A stretch of DNA of 64,000 nucleotides. Source: Escarpia spicata. Its lineage: Eukaryota > Annelida > Polychaeta > Sabellida > Siboglinidae. Numbering within the stretch: position 1 is the stretch's first letter; every line of letters starts with the position of its first letter. Shown piece after piece: positions 22,544-32,802 of this stretch. The stretch is taken from the NCBI GenBank assembly GCA_963995525.1, contig OZ023205.1, positions 53,296,274 to 53,360,273 of the forward strand, in the 5' to 3' direction. Made by a program: the position numbers and the translations under genes. A model generated the notes under the pieces. It was not told where the DNA came from. It made no database searches and saw nothing but the letters and a program-made list of their open reading frames with translations.

Positions 22544-24907
22544 ACCGAGGACGCCCTTAATAATGTAAATTTGTGGGGAATTTGTCAAATATGCCTTACG
22601 TACATAATAAGTCATTACGAGAATCTAAGGAAACATACTTTAATTCAATTTAACGAAAAATAAAACTGTTGACGCTTTGCTGTCTAACCGAGGACACTCT
22701 GGTAACACACTCGATAACACATCAACCGTTCTTCATTATGCGATCGAGGACACACGTGCTTTCTAACCGAGGACACACATGTTTACACAAAGCATAATCT
22801 GACCCATTCGGTCGAGGACTTACATCCGAGGACACACATATTATCTAACACACACATATTTACACACAGCACGATCTGAACCATCCGATCGAGCACTTAC
22901 AGCCGAGAATACACATGTTATCTAATACTCTAACCGAAGACGTCTCCACATGACTTTTTGCTGTAGAAGTTCATTTTGTCATTCAAGGGATAGTGTAAGG
23001 ACGACATATGACGTCGCAAAACAGCTGTCCATCAGGACAACAATAATCTTTTATGAGATCAAAACGTAGAATAACTTCGGAAATAATTAAGATATCAGCA
23101 ACATTCACAAATGTCGCAGGACGTACAACCTTTCCACTTCCGATTAGCGGCTTAGATAGTTTCCTCCTACTACTGCACAACTTTGCACAATTGACGTTAT
23201 AACGTTGAGATTAATATTTTTATTTGCCATTTGTTCTACCCCAACTGTAGATTGGGTGTTACTCAAGAAAATTATATTGAACTTTCTTCTGCCATATCCC
23301 CGTTTCCATGGTAATAAACGAAATGAAGACGGAAGTGCAGTACTTTGTTCAAACCAGCAACAGCCGCAATTGTTCTCTGCTCCAAGCTTTTCTTTTCCTT
23401 GTTCTTTTAATTTCTGGAACCACTGTACAGTTTCATTTAATCCAGTTGAGGTATACCTAAATGCATTAATATGGCAATACTAGTCTAATGGGTCTACGAT
23501 ATATCTCAACGCAACTGAGTTAATTGCTTCATATGTCCATGATTAGTGACAGCAGGAAACCACAACTAATAACTGAACAAGGCTGAGTACTATGACGAAA
23601 ATTGTATAAATGTTCTCATTAGAATTATAATTGTCTCGCATGATTTTTAGTTGCGTGTTTTGTCTTCAAAATCAAATATTGATTGATCTTTTGAACTAAC
23701 AAAGAGCACGATATGTTTGGAACTTAATTTATTTGTTCTCTGTTATCCCATCATAAGTCTCCTTCAGCGTGGCTTGTCTCGGGTGTTTCGTCATCTTCTT
23801 CCATGTTTTCTTCCAAGTCGCCTTCTACCAAGTTTCCATCAAGTGTCACACATATAAACAACAAATAATACGATTCATTAATGCAAAAGAACGCGACAAT
23901 CAACACATGATTGCCTGTACATGCTATGTCATGTTGCAATCTTTCCAATTAACTTTCTTTAACACTAGAAAGCAATGCAAATCGTTATTGTAATATCACC
24001 AATGCTGCGTATAGAACTAAGGAATATAACTATATAAATCGATATAAATCAATAAAAATCGATATATATATATATACACACGCCATTATGGCTGTCACAA
24101 CCAAATATTACCTTCAATAACATATTCTGTGGTCATTTTATTCAGTGACCTTCCTTGCTGTGAAGCTTACTTGCCTTTCTCAAGATTCAGTAATCATTTC
24201 GACGCAGAACTGAATCAGGAAGACGGCAGTATTGTCGATGAACTTGGATATTGTGCCGCATGTAGTAGGCCAGCAGATCCAATTCGTTTTCTTTCAGTGC
24301 TAACATATGTGATGATGTCGCAACTTGTTTCCTTGGCTTCAACGATCGCATAGCTTTGGGATTTAACGCACCAGATAATTCTGAGAGCTTCCTCGTGCTA
24401 TCTAATCCTCTGATATGTCGTGTGCTGTGGTAACTTAAACAAACAAACACATGCTTGTTTCCAGTGGCAACTCCTGCCTCTCCACTTTTTTCATTTAGCA
24501 TTGTCATCTGTTGAATAATGTCACTTGACTTTGCACTAGCTATATATATATATATATTGAGCATTAGAAGATTTTTAACCATTAATAGCTCTGCTGATGT
24601 AAAACAGAATATCACACCGTTGTTTGGCGCGAAAACCATATGATTGTCCGGTTACGTGATATGACCCGTATCGCGCTGCACAATCGAGGACGCGCCAAAC
24701 CGGCCGGATATACACGGCAGTAAAGTCGACTCGCAGCGGCGCAACAGTGTGTACACACGGTGCGCACTATCATCATCATGTGTAATCGAGGTCTGGCGCG
24801 AATTGTTTTAAAATAAAAAATATACCGCTTTTTCAGAACGTCGAAAATGCGCACATATTCTTAGTTCATACCGAGGACGTTCGATTAGAAGGTGTGTTGT
24901 CCTCGGT
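22544..24907. mobile_element. Candidate DNA element with CCGAGGAC terminal and subterminal repeats
   Basis: AACCGAGGAC occurs at 22544, inverted as GTCCTCGGTT at 24899, and again close to both ends. Left-side copies are near 22687, 22744, 22766, 22812 and 22825, with decayed ones near 22905 and 22932. Right-side copies are near 24682, 24783 and 24869. Two imperfect units of about 85 bp make up 22766-22930. The block sits in intron 2 of METTL27-like copy B, flanked by CA-rich tracts on both sides. The interior has a minus-strand recombinase-like relic. GTATA (22516) and TATAC (24917) could mark the outermost ends. No target duplication was established. Confidence 0.55.
23751..24639 (-). pseudogene. 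Tyrosine-recombinase-like (Crypton-type?) C-terminal domain relic
   Basis: The frame 24639-24187 contains RHIRGLDSTRKLSE, then SLKPRKQVATSSHML, LKENELDLLAYYMRHNIQ and VHRQYCRLPD. I recall the same order (LRKHVAT, then MGHDIRVHR.YYRL) from multicopy invertebrate and fish proteins. It resembles the C-terminal half of tyrosine recombinases: Arg box, GH box, then Tyr. A second frame (about 23850-23751) reads DGNLVEGDLEENMEEDDE, fitting the acidic tail of such proteins. TGA and TAA breaks lie between them. The gene is antisense to METTL27-like copy B. Assignment to Crypton is an inference; Cryptons normally lack inverted ends. Confidence 0.45.
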
Positions 24908-24925
24908 TTTCATCATATACACGAG

Positions 24926-24994
24926 CACACACACACACACGCGCACGCGCACGCGCACGCGCACGCGCACGCGCACACGCACACGTACACGCAC
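24926..24994. repeat. Alternating purine-pyrimidine (AC)n(GCGCAC)n tract
   Basis: 15 bp of AC, then GCGCAC hexamers, then CACACG words, unbroken purine-pyrimidine alternation for about 65 bp. This is a typical Z-DNA-prone sequence. Confidence 0.9.
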
Positions 24995-25473
24995 TAACCC
25001 TAGAATAATTCTACACAAAATCCTGGATGGGCTGGGCATTTTGGCAACCACTACAATACCTGCAGAGAAGATGTACACGTAGGTTAATGCTGGTAAACTC
25101 AGACATTAATATGTAATATAATATCATTTGCATGCGAAAACTGAAGCATTTAAAATTACACTAAGATTGATTAAAAACAACGAAAATGGGTAACACAGTG
25201 ATGCGCTGTCTAACCCTGAAGCCTTTTGTAGAGGCATAAAAACTTTAAATAATTGAAACACTCCACTTCCTGTTAGTAAGACTAGAGATTGCAAAACTGT
25301 GGAGAAAAGAATTGTATGACGTTTTAAAATGTATTAATACCAGTAGTGTAGCTTAATGTGAATTGTGATTGGAGATTATGTGGAATTTACCGTATTATTG
25401 TTCTTCTGTATCAACAATACTGCTTTATTGATCGCTATGCGTTAGTTTTTCTTTAAATGTAACTTGTTTCTAG

Positions 25474-25615
25474 CTCCGAGACAAATACGGTTACAAGCAT
25501 ATCGATGGCTTGGACACGTCGGCGGACATGTTGGAAATAGCCCGAAAACGAGGCATCTACGAACATGTCTACTGCAACAGATTGGGGGACGGACATACAG
25601 TTCCGATTGATGACA
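25474..25615 (+). CDS. METTL27-like methyltransferase, copy B, exon 3 (damaged donor)
   Basis: The acceptor is ttgtttctag before 25474 and the exon opens in phase 0 after exon 2. It reads LRDKYGYKHIDGLDTSADML, then EIARKRGIYEHVYCNRLGDG and HTVPIDD. GLDTSADML is the acidic motif II loop that contacts the adenosine ribose (GVDGSPGML in human METTL27). Phase 1 is required to join exon 4, which puts the exon end at 25615. The bases that follow are GAAAGTGA, where GTAAGT would be expected. The nearest GT (25620) gives the wrong phase and meets a stop. A TGA in frame lies at 25621. Confidence 0.75.
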
Positions 25616-25734
25616 GAAAGTGACTTTTCCTAATACGTAACAATGAACGTAACGGTAGCGTGGGTGATTTGTAGGGCCTAGTGCTCACAGCATTGCTTCA
25701 TCGTGTCAGAACATACGCAATTTGTTGTAGTCAG

Positions 25735-25990
25735 TTCTCTCGCTCTTACCCCGTTATCTCCGTCCGTCCCTCGGTCCGTCCGTCCGACCGTTCTCCTGTC
25801 TTTTTCCGTCTATCTCTTCTCCGTCTGTCTGTCTACTTGTCTGTCTCTCCCTTTCTCTTTTTCTCTCTTTCTCCTTACGTCCCTCCCTCACCCATCCGGT
25901 CCCTCCATCCGTCTCTCCATAACTCCTTCCCCCCATCACTCACTCCCTCTGTCTCTACGCCTTTTTCTAGACCTCTCCTCAAAATCTTCC
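25735..25990. repeat. Pyrimidine-rich low-complexity tract
   Basis: TCCGTCCGTCC and CTCTCT words dominate for about 250 bp in intron 3. No coding content. Confidence 0.8.
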
Positions 25991-26224
25991 TCTATCTCTG
26001 TTCCTTCGAATGCCCAATTTGTTCTCCCTGATCTCTTTCACAATCACTCGTCACGCATTTCCTGGACGTGCTCTGGTTCCCAACACATTTCCTTTTCAAA
26101 CGTCTTCGTTTGAATCTCTTTTCGCTGTTCCATCAGTACACTCCTGCGTCCACCATCACGAATCACATCTTCCAAACCAATTTGGTTCATGACCGGAACT
26201 TTCTCTACCACAACTACCACAACT

Positions 26225-26455
26225 TCCTATCCAATACTATTATCAACGCCATCGCCGCCACCGCCACCATTGTCACCACTGCCACCGCCGTCACCACTGT
26301 CACCACCGCCACCACCACTGTCACCGCCGCCGCCGCCGCCGCCGCCAACACTGCCACCACCACCATCACTGCCACCGCCGCCACCATCGCCACCACTGTC
26401 ACCATCGCCACCGACACCACCGCCGCCACCACCGTCACCACAGGCACCATCTCTA
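26225..26455. repeat. ACC/GCC trinucleotide-rich repeat
   Basis: Imperfect ACC, GCC and ACT triplets, including seven or more consecutive GCC around 26324-26345. They keep Thr/Ala, Pro and Val frames open, which I do not regard as genes. Confidence 0.9.
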
Positions 26456-26531
26456 TTATGGCATGACTACTTGCAACTACTTATATTCCTAGTACTCTGA
26501 TCCTGATACGTATGCTGTCTCCTTGCTCCAG

Positions 26532-26624
26532 ATGTGTTTGACGCTGTCACTATGGCTGGTGGCTTGGTTTGTGGACATGTCAAATTGGACGCCTTCGAAG
26601 AGCTGGCCCGAATAACCAAACCAG
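26532..26624 (+). CDS. METTL27-like methyltransferase, copy B, exon 4
   Basis: The acceptor is ccttgctccag before 26532. The exon opens in phase 2 (AT...) and reads VFDAVTMAGGLVCGHVKLDA then FEELARITKP plus G. The donor is GTTTGA, weaker than those of exons 1 and 2. FDAVTMAGGL corresponds to FDAVLIVGAL in human METTL27, the strand 4 region, and ITKPG is the conserved turn before strand 5. The following intron begins like that of copy A but is broken by LINE, Gypsy and Kolobok insertions. No terminal exon was found downstream. Confidence 0.75.
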
Positions 26625-26708
26625 GTTTGAAGCAATGCATTGACTCTCAATTTTATCAATTGAATTGTTGATTATGTTATGGTTGTAACATGGTTGATAT
26701 CATGTTAT

Positions 26709-26832
26709 GATTTAATTCATTTTCTTTATTTCCAATTGAAAAAAGAACAAAGAAGATGTATAATGTTATAACATATGTACATTTGATAATTTCTGGAATT
26801 AATTACTAACAGCGGCGTTATATTTACTGAGA
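26709..26832 (+). repeat. METTL27-like intron segment (copy B), duplicate of 1-124
   Basis: Identical to bases 1-112, then diverging. It is cut off at about 26830 by the GATAA tail of a LINE. Confidence 0.85.
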
Positions 26833-27472
26833 TAAGATAAGATAAGATAATGCTTTATTGTCTCACTTATGAAATTGAGAAATTTGTCTCGGGTAAGAAC
26901 AGACGTGATTGCAATATGTACATAAACCATTCAATAAAAATAAATAAATAAAATAGATAAACCATTATATACATTGCATACACATAACTTATTCTAAAAC
27001 GACAAATGACACTGCGGCAGCAGGCATCATGAATTAAGTTGTTTAATAGACAGTGGCACGAATGAGTGTTTGTATCTATTAAGCCTACACCGAGGAGTTA
27101 TATAACGTCTGCCTAATGGCTGGAGCTGAAATTCATTATGCAAAATATGTTTAGTACCATAACTAATCTTGACTGACTGTCTTCTTAATGTCTGTTCAAA
27201 AAATGCCTGAAGCGAGATCATGGGAGATGTGGAACCTGTGATTTTCATGGCAGTTCTCATCAATCGAGAATGCTGTGATTTTAACTGAACCGACATATTG
27301 CCAAACCAAGCAGTAATCCCATAGCGTAGTATGCTTTCCATAATGGAGTGATAACAAAGAACAAGTATATGCTCATTGACACCGAAAGCTCTCAGTCTGC
27401 GGAGAAAGTACAACCGCTGGTGGACTTTGGAGCACACTCTGTGAACATGGACATTCCAGCTAAGCTTGTTAT
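26830..27472 (-). mobile_element. LINE A (Rex1/CR1-like), 3' part
   Basis: The frame 27437-27027 reads KVHQRLYFLRRLRAFGVNEH, then SILRYGITAWFGN and a C-terminal RRYITPRCRLNRYKHSFVP. This is the RT C-terminal domain of Rex1/Babar-like elements. The 3' UTR ends in a (TTATC)n tail, seen on the plus strand as GATAAGATAAGATAA at 26830. The element continues across the Gypsy insertion at 37855. Confidence 0.8.
27468..27472. other. Target site duplication GTTAT (pair at 37850-37854)
   Basis: GTTAT lies directly outside both LTRs of the Gypsy element. LINE A coding sequence resumes on each side, which proves the insertion point. Confidence 0.9.
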
Positions 27473-27645
27473 TGTAAGATTGCTGTTTTTAAATGAAACA
27501 CACCATTTATGAGACTGAACGAAACATCGTAAACGGCCGTCGTTTATTATCCGATCCGAACAACACCGGAGAAATCCGAAGTCAGCGGGATCCGTCCGTA
27601 ATACATAGGCTACCTATATAACATGCAGGGAGCGGCTATATTACA
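27473..27645 (-). repeat. Gypsy-2 LTR (3' LTR in element orientation)
   Basis: 173 bp. Compared with 37684-37849 it has one 7-bp indel (cgtaaac) and three substitutions that I count by eye. Confidence 0.93.
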
Positions 27646-27654
27646 TCCCTTTCT
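27646..27654 (-). other. Polypurine tract of Gypsy-2
   Basis: On the minus strand AGAAAGGGA lies immediately upstream of the 3' LTR start (TGTAATATAG). This is the usual place and composition of the plus-strand primer. Confidence 0.8.
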
Positions 27655-27895
27655 ACCTTGATTACTTTGTCACATTTGTTAATTAAAGGAACATTGAACT
27701 GCAATAAAGTTTGTGACATGGATTCCTAATAAATGTTCGTTGTGAAAACAGATGAACGCACAAACATGACACGTTATTTAACTGAACGCTTAACTAGATA
27801 ACGGATATGAAGGGCAGCGATCCGCCTAAACCCACATACCATGTAACTAACTATATCTAGAACGGGCAGCGGTCCGTTCCGCCTACACCAAATTT

Positions 27896-29062
27896 CTAGA
27901 TTTGCTCGATTAAGCGCTGTCGCTTTTTTCGAGCTCGTTGTGGACGGACAGCTTGCAGAGCAGGTGGCTTAAGCACCTCTTCGTCATCGTGACGGGTCTC
28001 AGACGACTCATCATCCGTTGGCGGGTCGTCGTCCGCAGCTGTGTCATCGGGATGATGTCGTGTCGTGTTTATTGGGCGACGCACGGCGGTGACCATTGAT
28101 CCTTTCATTGCACTGACGATGAGCGGTGTCGGTGCGAACGGAGTAGAGAGTTTGTTCACTCTAGGCTGCTGTACAAGCACAACCTCTCTCATTTGTAGGT
28201 TCACATGTGAAGCGTGTGCACGCTCGTCTGGGCATTCTTTCATTCTCGCTTTTGCACGAGCGTCTCGTCTGCGAACGACTTCATCTTCTGGGTGCACGCT
28301 CTGAAGCGTTGGCAGCTCAGGTAGCTTATTTCTCGGTTCTCAACCAAACAGTAGTCGGTGAGGTGTGAACAGCGTAGAACTTTGCGGAGTGGATTGATAG
28401 TTTCGAAGAAACTGCTGCAGTTCGTGACGCCAGTTGCGATGTTGAATGATGGCCGAACGTACTACCTTCATCATCGGCTTGTTGAAGTTCTCCACTTGTG
28501 CATTCGCCATCGGCCATAGCTGTGTGATTTTGCGGTGACAGACGCCACACGACTGCAAAAACTGTGACCACGCATTACTCTGGAATGGTGGGCCATTGTC
28601 CGACTTTATTGTTTCTGGATATCTGAACATGGCAAAAATTGACTCCATGATCGGGATAACTGTCTCTGCACTGGTGCTTCTGGTCACGTGAGCGACTGGA
28701 TATCTTGAATATTCATCTGTGACGCAAAGCAAATACTCACCTGTCGGTATTGGGCCGCAGAAATCACTGCTCAGATTGATCCACGGGCCTCGCGGTAGAG
28801 TAGTCATGTTTAGTGGCTCCATCTGGCGGCGGTTGGAGTTTGCAAGACACGGAATGCAACCCATGACGACTTTGCTTCTGATCAAAGCTTTGGGTTTGTA
28901 GATGCCCTGATGACCCTCATGTGCCAACTGTATGACACGACTGCGAAGTGCTGTCGGGATGACAATGCGAGAATCTCTTAGCAGAAAGTCTCCATTCTCT
29001 CCCACTTTCAGTTCATCCCTCACTTTCCGGAATGCAGCAATGTCAGCTGTTAGCTGTGTCAT
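27896..29062 (-). pseudogene. Gypsy-2 integrase and C-terminal tail
   Basis: The frame 29062-28340 starts with a zinc-binding region (HEGHQGIYKPKALI ... CIPCL, histidine/cysteine pairs recognisable). It continues with the DDE core: LSSDFCGPIP, TIKSDNGPPFQS and MANAQVENFNK hold the two Asp and the Glu. A TGA at about 28337 interrupts before the RNKLPELP tail. The tail continues to 27896 with VVLVQQPRVNKLSTPF and VSAMKGSMVTAVR, as in K02A2.6-type integrases. Integrase inserts the cDNA into the genome. The core residues look intact, but the stop suggests loss of function. Confidence 0.85.
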
Positions 29063-29408
29063 GCCAACGACCTGTGCGGATGACCTCGATGACCTTGTTT
29101 AAGGTCGCGTCATGTCTGGTGTGCACCTTAATTTCGTCGAGGGTGATGGCATTTGGCGTTGAGCTGTCAGCAATTCGATTGATGAAGTCCTCAGCCATAC
29201 GATGCGCTTGGCTGACTTTTGTTGCTGGATGTCTAGACAGGTAGTCTGCTGGGTTGTCACGACCACATCTGACATAGACAAATGTTGTAATGTTGTAAAC
29301 GCAGTGCCCACCTCGCAACTCGTAGCAGCGGGTTTGGCTTCTGCCGTATGCCCAGCAGTGGCCTATGGTCCGTAATTATCGTGCATGCAGCGCCATCTGT
29401 GTACACGT
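29063..29408 (-). pseudogene. Gypsy-2 RNase H, second half
   Basis: On the minus strand TIITDHRPLLGI follows the TTAA junction in the frame of the first half (35394-35613). The tether region toward integrase (about 29318-29043) contains DNPADYLSRHP. The Kolobok insertion separates the two halves. Reading across one TTAA restores the frame. Confidence 0.85.
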
Positions 29409-29830
29409 TTAAATGGGAAATGAAATGCAGCTTTTCATGCTACATATTTAAATATATACTATATAAGTATACATTAATATTAACAGAAACACTCATTTAT
29501 AAGACAAACTAAAAAAACGATTTTGTTCGATGCCTAAATCGTCGCTATAGAGCACTGCGTATCGCCATCTTTGTTCCAAGCGAGTGGTTTGATTCACTCC
29601 TATCTAATCAATGTTAAATTTCGGGGTTTTTCGGTTTACTTCATTAGTACACATTTCTGTGCGAAAACAAAGATATGGTGTCCTATTATACACGATAGGC
29701 GTTCTATAGGTCAACAAATAACTTGTATACGCATTCGAAATAAAAAAGTTAAATTAAATGGCAACGATTTATAACCAATGAAATCGTTGTTAAAGTCGCA
29801 CTTCCCGAACGAAGATTTTAGCTGTCAGAA

Positions 29831-29841
29831 GGGGGCGGGGC
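29831..29841 (+). promoter_or_regulatory. GC box upstream of the P2X7-like relic
   Basis: GGGGGCGGGGC fits a GC box (Sp1/KLF-type site) and lies about 27 bp before the first ATG at 29868 in otherwise AT-rich DNA. A promoter role is inferred. Confidence 0.35.
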
Positions 29842-29867
29842 TTTCAAAGCAAAGTTCAGAATATTAG

Positions 29868-31203
29868 ATGCGCGCGCATACCGGGACTATTTTTATTTTG
29901 TTGTTGACAAATACGTCGAAGGATTTTGGTAGAGACGAGTTATTAAAAGTGATTTTTAAAGCTTCCGTATCACTTGGGGAAAAAATCGATGCGACAGATG
30001 AAGACTCTAGTTCGACTTGTCACCTGGAAGTTACGGTTGATATCATACGGTTGACACACACAAAGGGCCTGTGCCATACGGGTTTCACCCAGTGACAGTG
30101 TGCAATCCACGGTCCGATAATGTCCGGCCCAGGGTCAGGTTCAGTTGTGGGAGTCGGACAGTGACAGTTGGTCTATCGACGACGAAGACGTTACGCGACT
30201 TAATAATGTCGCATGGTGTTTGTGTGGACACTGCGTCCCAATGTCGACGCACATCTAGTAGCTGTGCTGTAGGGATATAGCTGCCGTACAGCACCGTATG
30301 ACAGACCTTGTAGATGCCTGCATTAGATTTAGTGTCATTACCGACTATGAGTGACGACTTCGAAACGGTTTGCACCAACAGGGCGGTGTTCGAACTTGGA
30401 AGTCGGTCTGTTGTCATTGTATGAGTTGTGTGCAGACTCGTTGATTCGACCAATAGCTAGTAGGTAAGTACTACGTAGTTCAACAGGTATCTAATAATTA
30501 TTCTAGCAATAACTATTTCAAACTTAAATAGAGTAATTCTATTTGTTTCCACCTCAAATGTTCAGGTTCACTCAATCTTCATAAAATACTATGTCTATGA
30601 TTTTCATCCAAATTTTTTTTATCATTTTCTTAATAAACTTACTTTTATTCTTGACAGGATGCATCCTTTTTATACAGTTGTTTAATTCCCTATGTAAAAG
30701 TGTTCAAGCAACTTGCTTAATTTATATAAAAATGTAGACAAATTGCACACTACCATGCAGTAATAGATGCATAATCAGGACATTGTGCAATGTATTATTG
30801 ATACAAAAATATTTAAGTGGAGTTTTTAATATAATAAATTATATATATATATATTATGTGTGTGTGTTATCAAGACCACATCATGAAATGTAGTCTTACA
30901 ATCATAATTATTACAGCCCTTCACAAACAAATGAACCAATTCACTGAATTCAAGATGTGATATTGATAAAACACACAGTTTTGCCAGTACAACAATAATT
31001 AGAAGATACCGGTTGTTTATTATCAACTAATGCAAATAAATTAACTTTCAGAACATATCGATTGATTCGATTAGCCGCATATCGTCACTTCACGTTGTGA
31101 GAGAGACTTGGAAAAGGCAACAGACATGTTATACCAGCCTGCACTGTATCCAGAAGTGAATGGGGTTTATGAAAATTTAAGCTATGGACATTGCACTATA
31201 CAG
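29868..31203 (+). pseudogene. P2X7 C-terminal (ballast)-domain-like gene relic inside Kolobok
   Basis: Exon 1 (29868-30463) passes through three frames. The first, from ATG 29868, is Asp/Glu/Ser-rich. The second has KGPVPYGFHPV. The third, from 30169, reads WSIDDED.., then NVAWCLCGHCVPMSTHI, two stops, LCCRDIAAVQHRM and DACIRFSVIT. Exon 2 (31052-31203, acceptor actttcag, donor GTGAGT) reads IRLAAYRHFTL, stop, ERLGKGNRHVIPAC and, after a frameshift, EVNGVYENLSYGHC. Human P2X7 has the same order in its cytoplasmic tail: WCQCGSC ... LEELCCRK ... ACITTSELF ... LRHCAYRCYATW ... ILPSCCRWRIRKEFP ... GQYSGF. Cysteine spacing and the AYR..IP.C block agree. No P2X channel segment is present. Function in the transposon is unknown. 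Confidence 0.75.
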
Positions 31204-32802
31204 GTGAGTGTACAGTGAAAATAAAAACCCTGGATAAGTAAGATTAGATTGACCAAAAGAATGAATTACTCAGTGCCTTCTTATCCCATTTTTGGCAACA
31301 ACAATGTGATCTGTAGTTTCTTGCATGTCCCTGTTCATAATTCGATTTGTAATACTGAAGCCAACATGAAATATATCAACAGTTTATTCATATGGAGAAA
31401 CAATTCACAAATAAATAAGACTACATGGCAGACTGTGCCAATGCATTAGTAAAATTCACACACCAGTTTTCAATGTTTCTTTCAGTTGATTCACTTCACA
31501 CTGTGACACATTTAAATCTAACTGTATTACAATTTTGGTCTGTCAGCCCTGTGCACATATAGTACATCAATAAGTAACACGTTTATTGATGATATGGGTC
31601 ATCATTATGATCAAATATTGTGATACAAAAATTATTACATACAAAATATTTAATTACAGTTCCAGTTTTACATAATTGTGGGTTTCAATTTTCAACACTA
31701 GGGCCATGTGTCAAGAAAACAAGTATTATTATTCAAGATACAGATTCAAAACTTGTAGTACTAGTTTCAAAATCTATCAATGCCTCCAAATGGATTTATC
31801 TATATTTATGGCACTATATAAGTGTTCTTATTATTATTAAGTACTTTTTGAGATGTTGTGTTGTGATAATGTCAAATGTAATACTAACAATGAAGTATGA
31901 ATATATATAAAAACGTATAGCTGAATCCTTTGCTGCTTCATTAGTTTGTAGTACACTTTAATAATACTGGCTAAAACATACAGATTAAACACAAAATATA
32001 TATTTGGTTGTAAGATGGCACTTTACTTTTACTAAACTTGATGGCAACAGTCCAGTTTTAATGGTAATGGCCCTTATCATTTTTGTGACACACGTCCTAG
32101 AAGCCACATTAAAAGTGTACAGTGAGTCATATGAACAAATACATGTACAGTTCAGTGTGATGTTTGAGAAATGGTGGTCTGTTGAAATAAACTCACTATA
32201 AGTAACAGACTTGGTTAAACTATTCCAGTAAATTACATATACCCAAAGTTCCCTACATCGAATAGTGTCTAATAAAACACATTGCATACCACAACTAGGA
32301 TACAAGCTTTCAAGTGGATGTTCCTTACTTTAGGTCCTATACAGTAGTGAGAATGCAGTTTGCCTAAAACGTTTCTCTATTTCTGCAGAGAATTCTGCCA
32401 TCCTTTTCAAATTCCAATTCCATTCAAATATTTAGTATTGAATCATATATATATTATTTATATAAAATTTATATATGCATAAGTCTATATTTCAATAAGC
32501 AATTCCAAAGCATACCATTCCAATTCCATTGATATATAATTAAACAATTCAAGTAACAGTAAACAAATGTCCTCAATTGTTATTATGTTATCTGTTGTTT
32601 GCATGCATTCACTTCTACAGTGAGATTGTATTTTCGAAACTGTATTCCTAACATTGTTTTGGTATTGAGTACAGGCAGGGATTTTCAGCCATTTCGGTTT
32701 ATTTCCTAATGCAATGCTGGATTTCTAAAGTGTGTAGCTTTGTCAAGCAACTGATACATTATTTTGTAACATCAAATGTTAACGCTATTGATATCACAAG
32801 CC

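Noticed and set aside
26068..26500. Thr/Ala-rich or Pro-rich protein
   Set aside because: Imperfect triplet repeat open in three frames at once, within intron 3.
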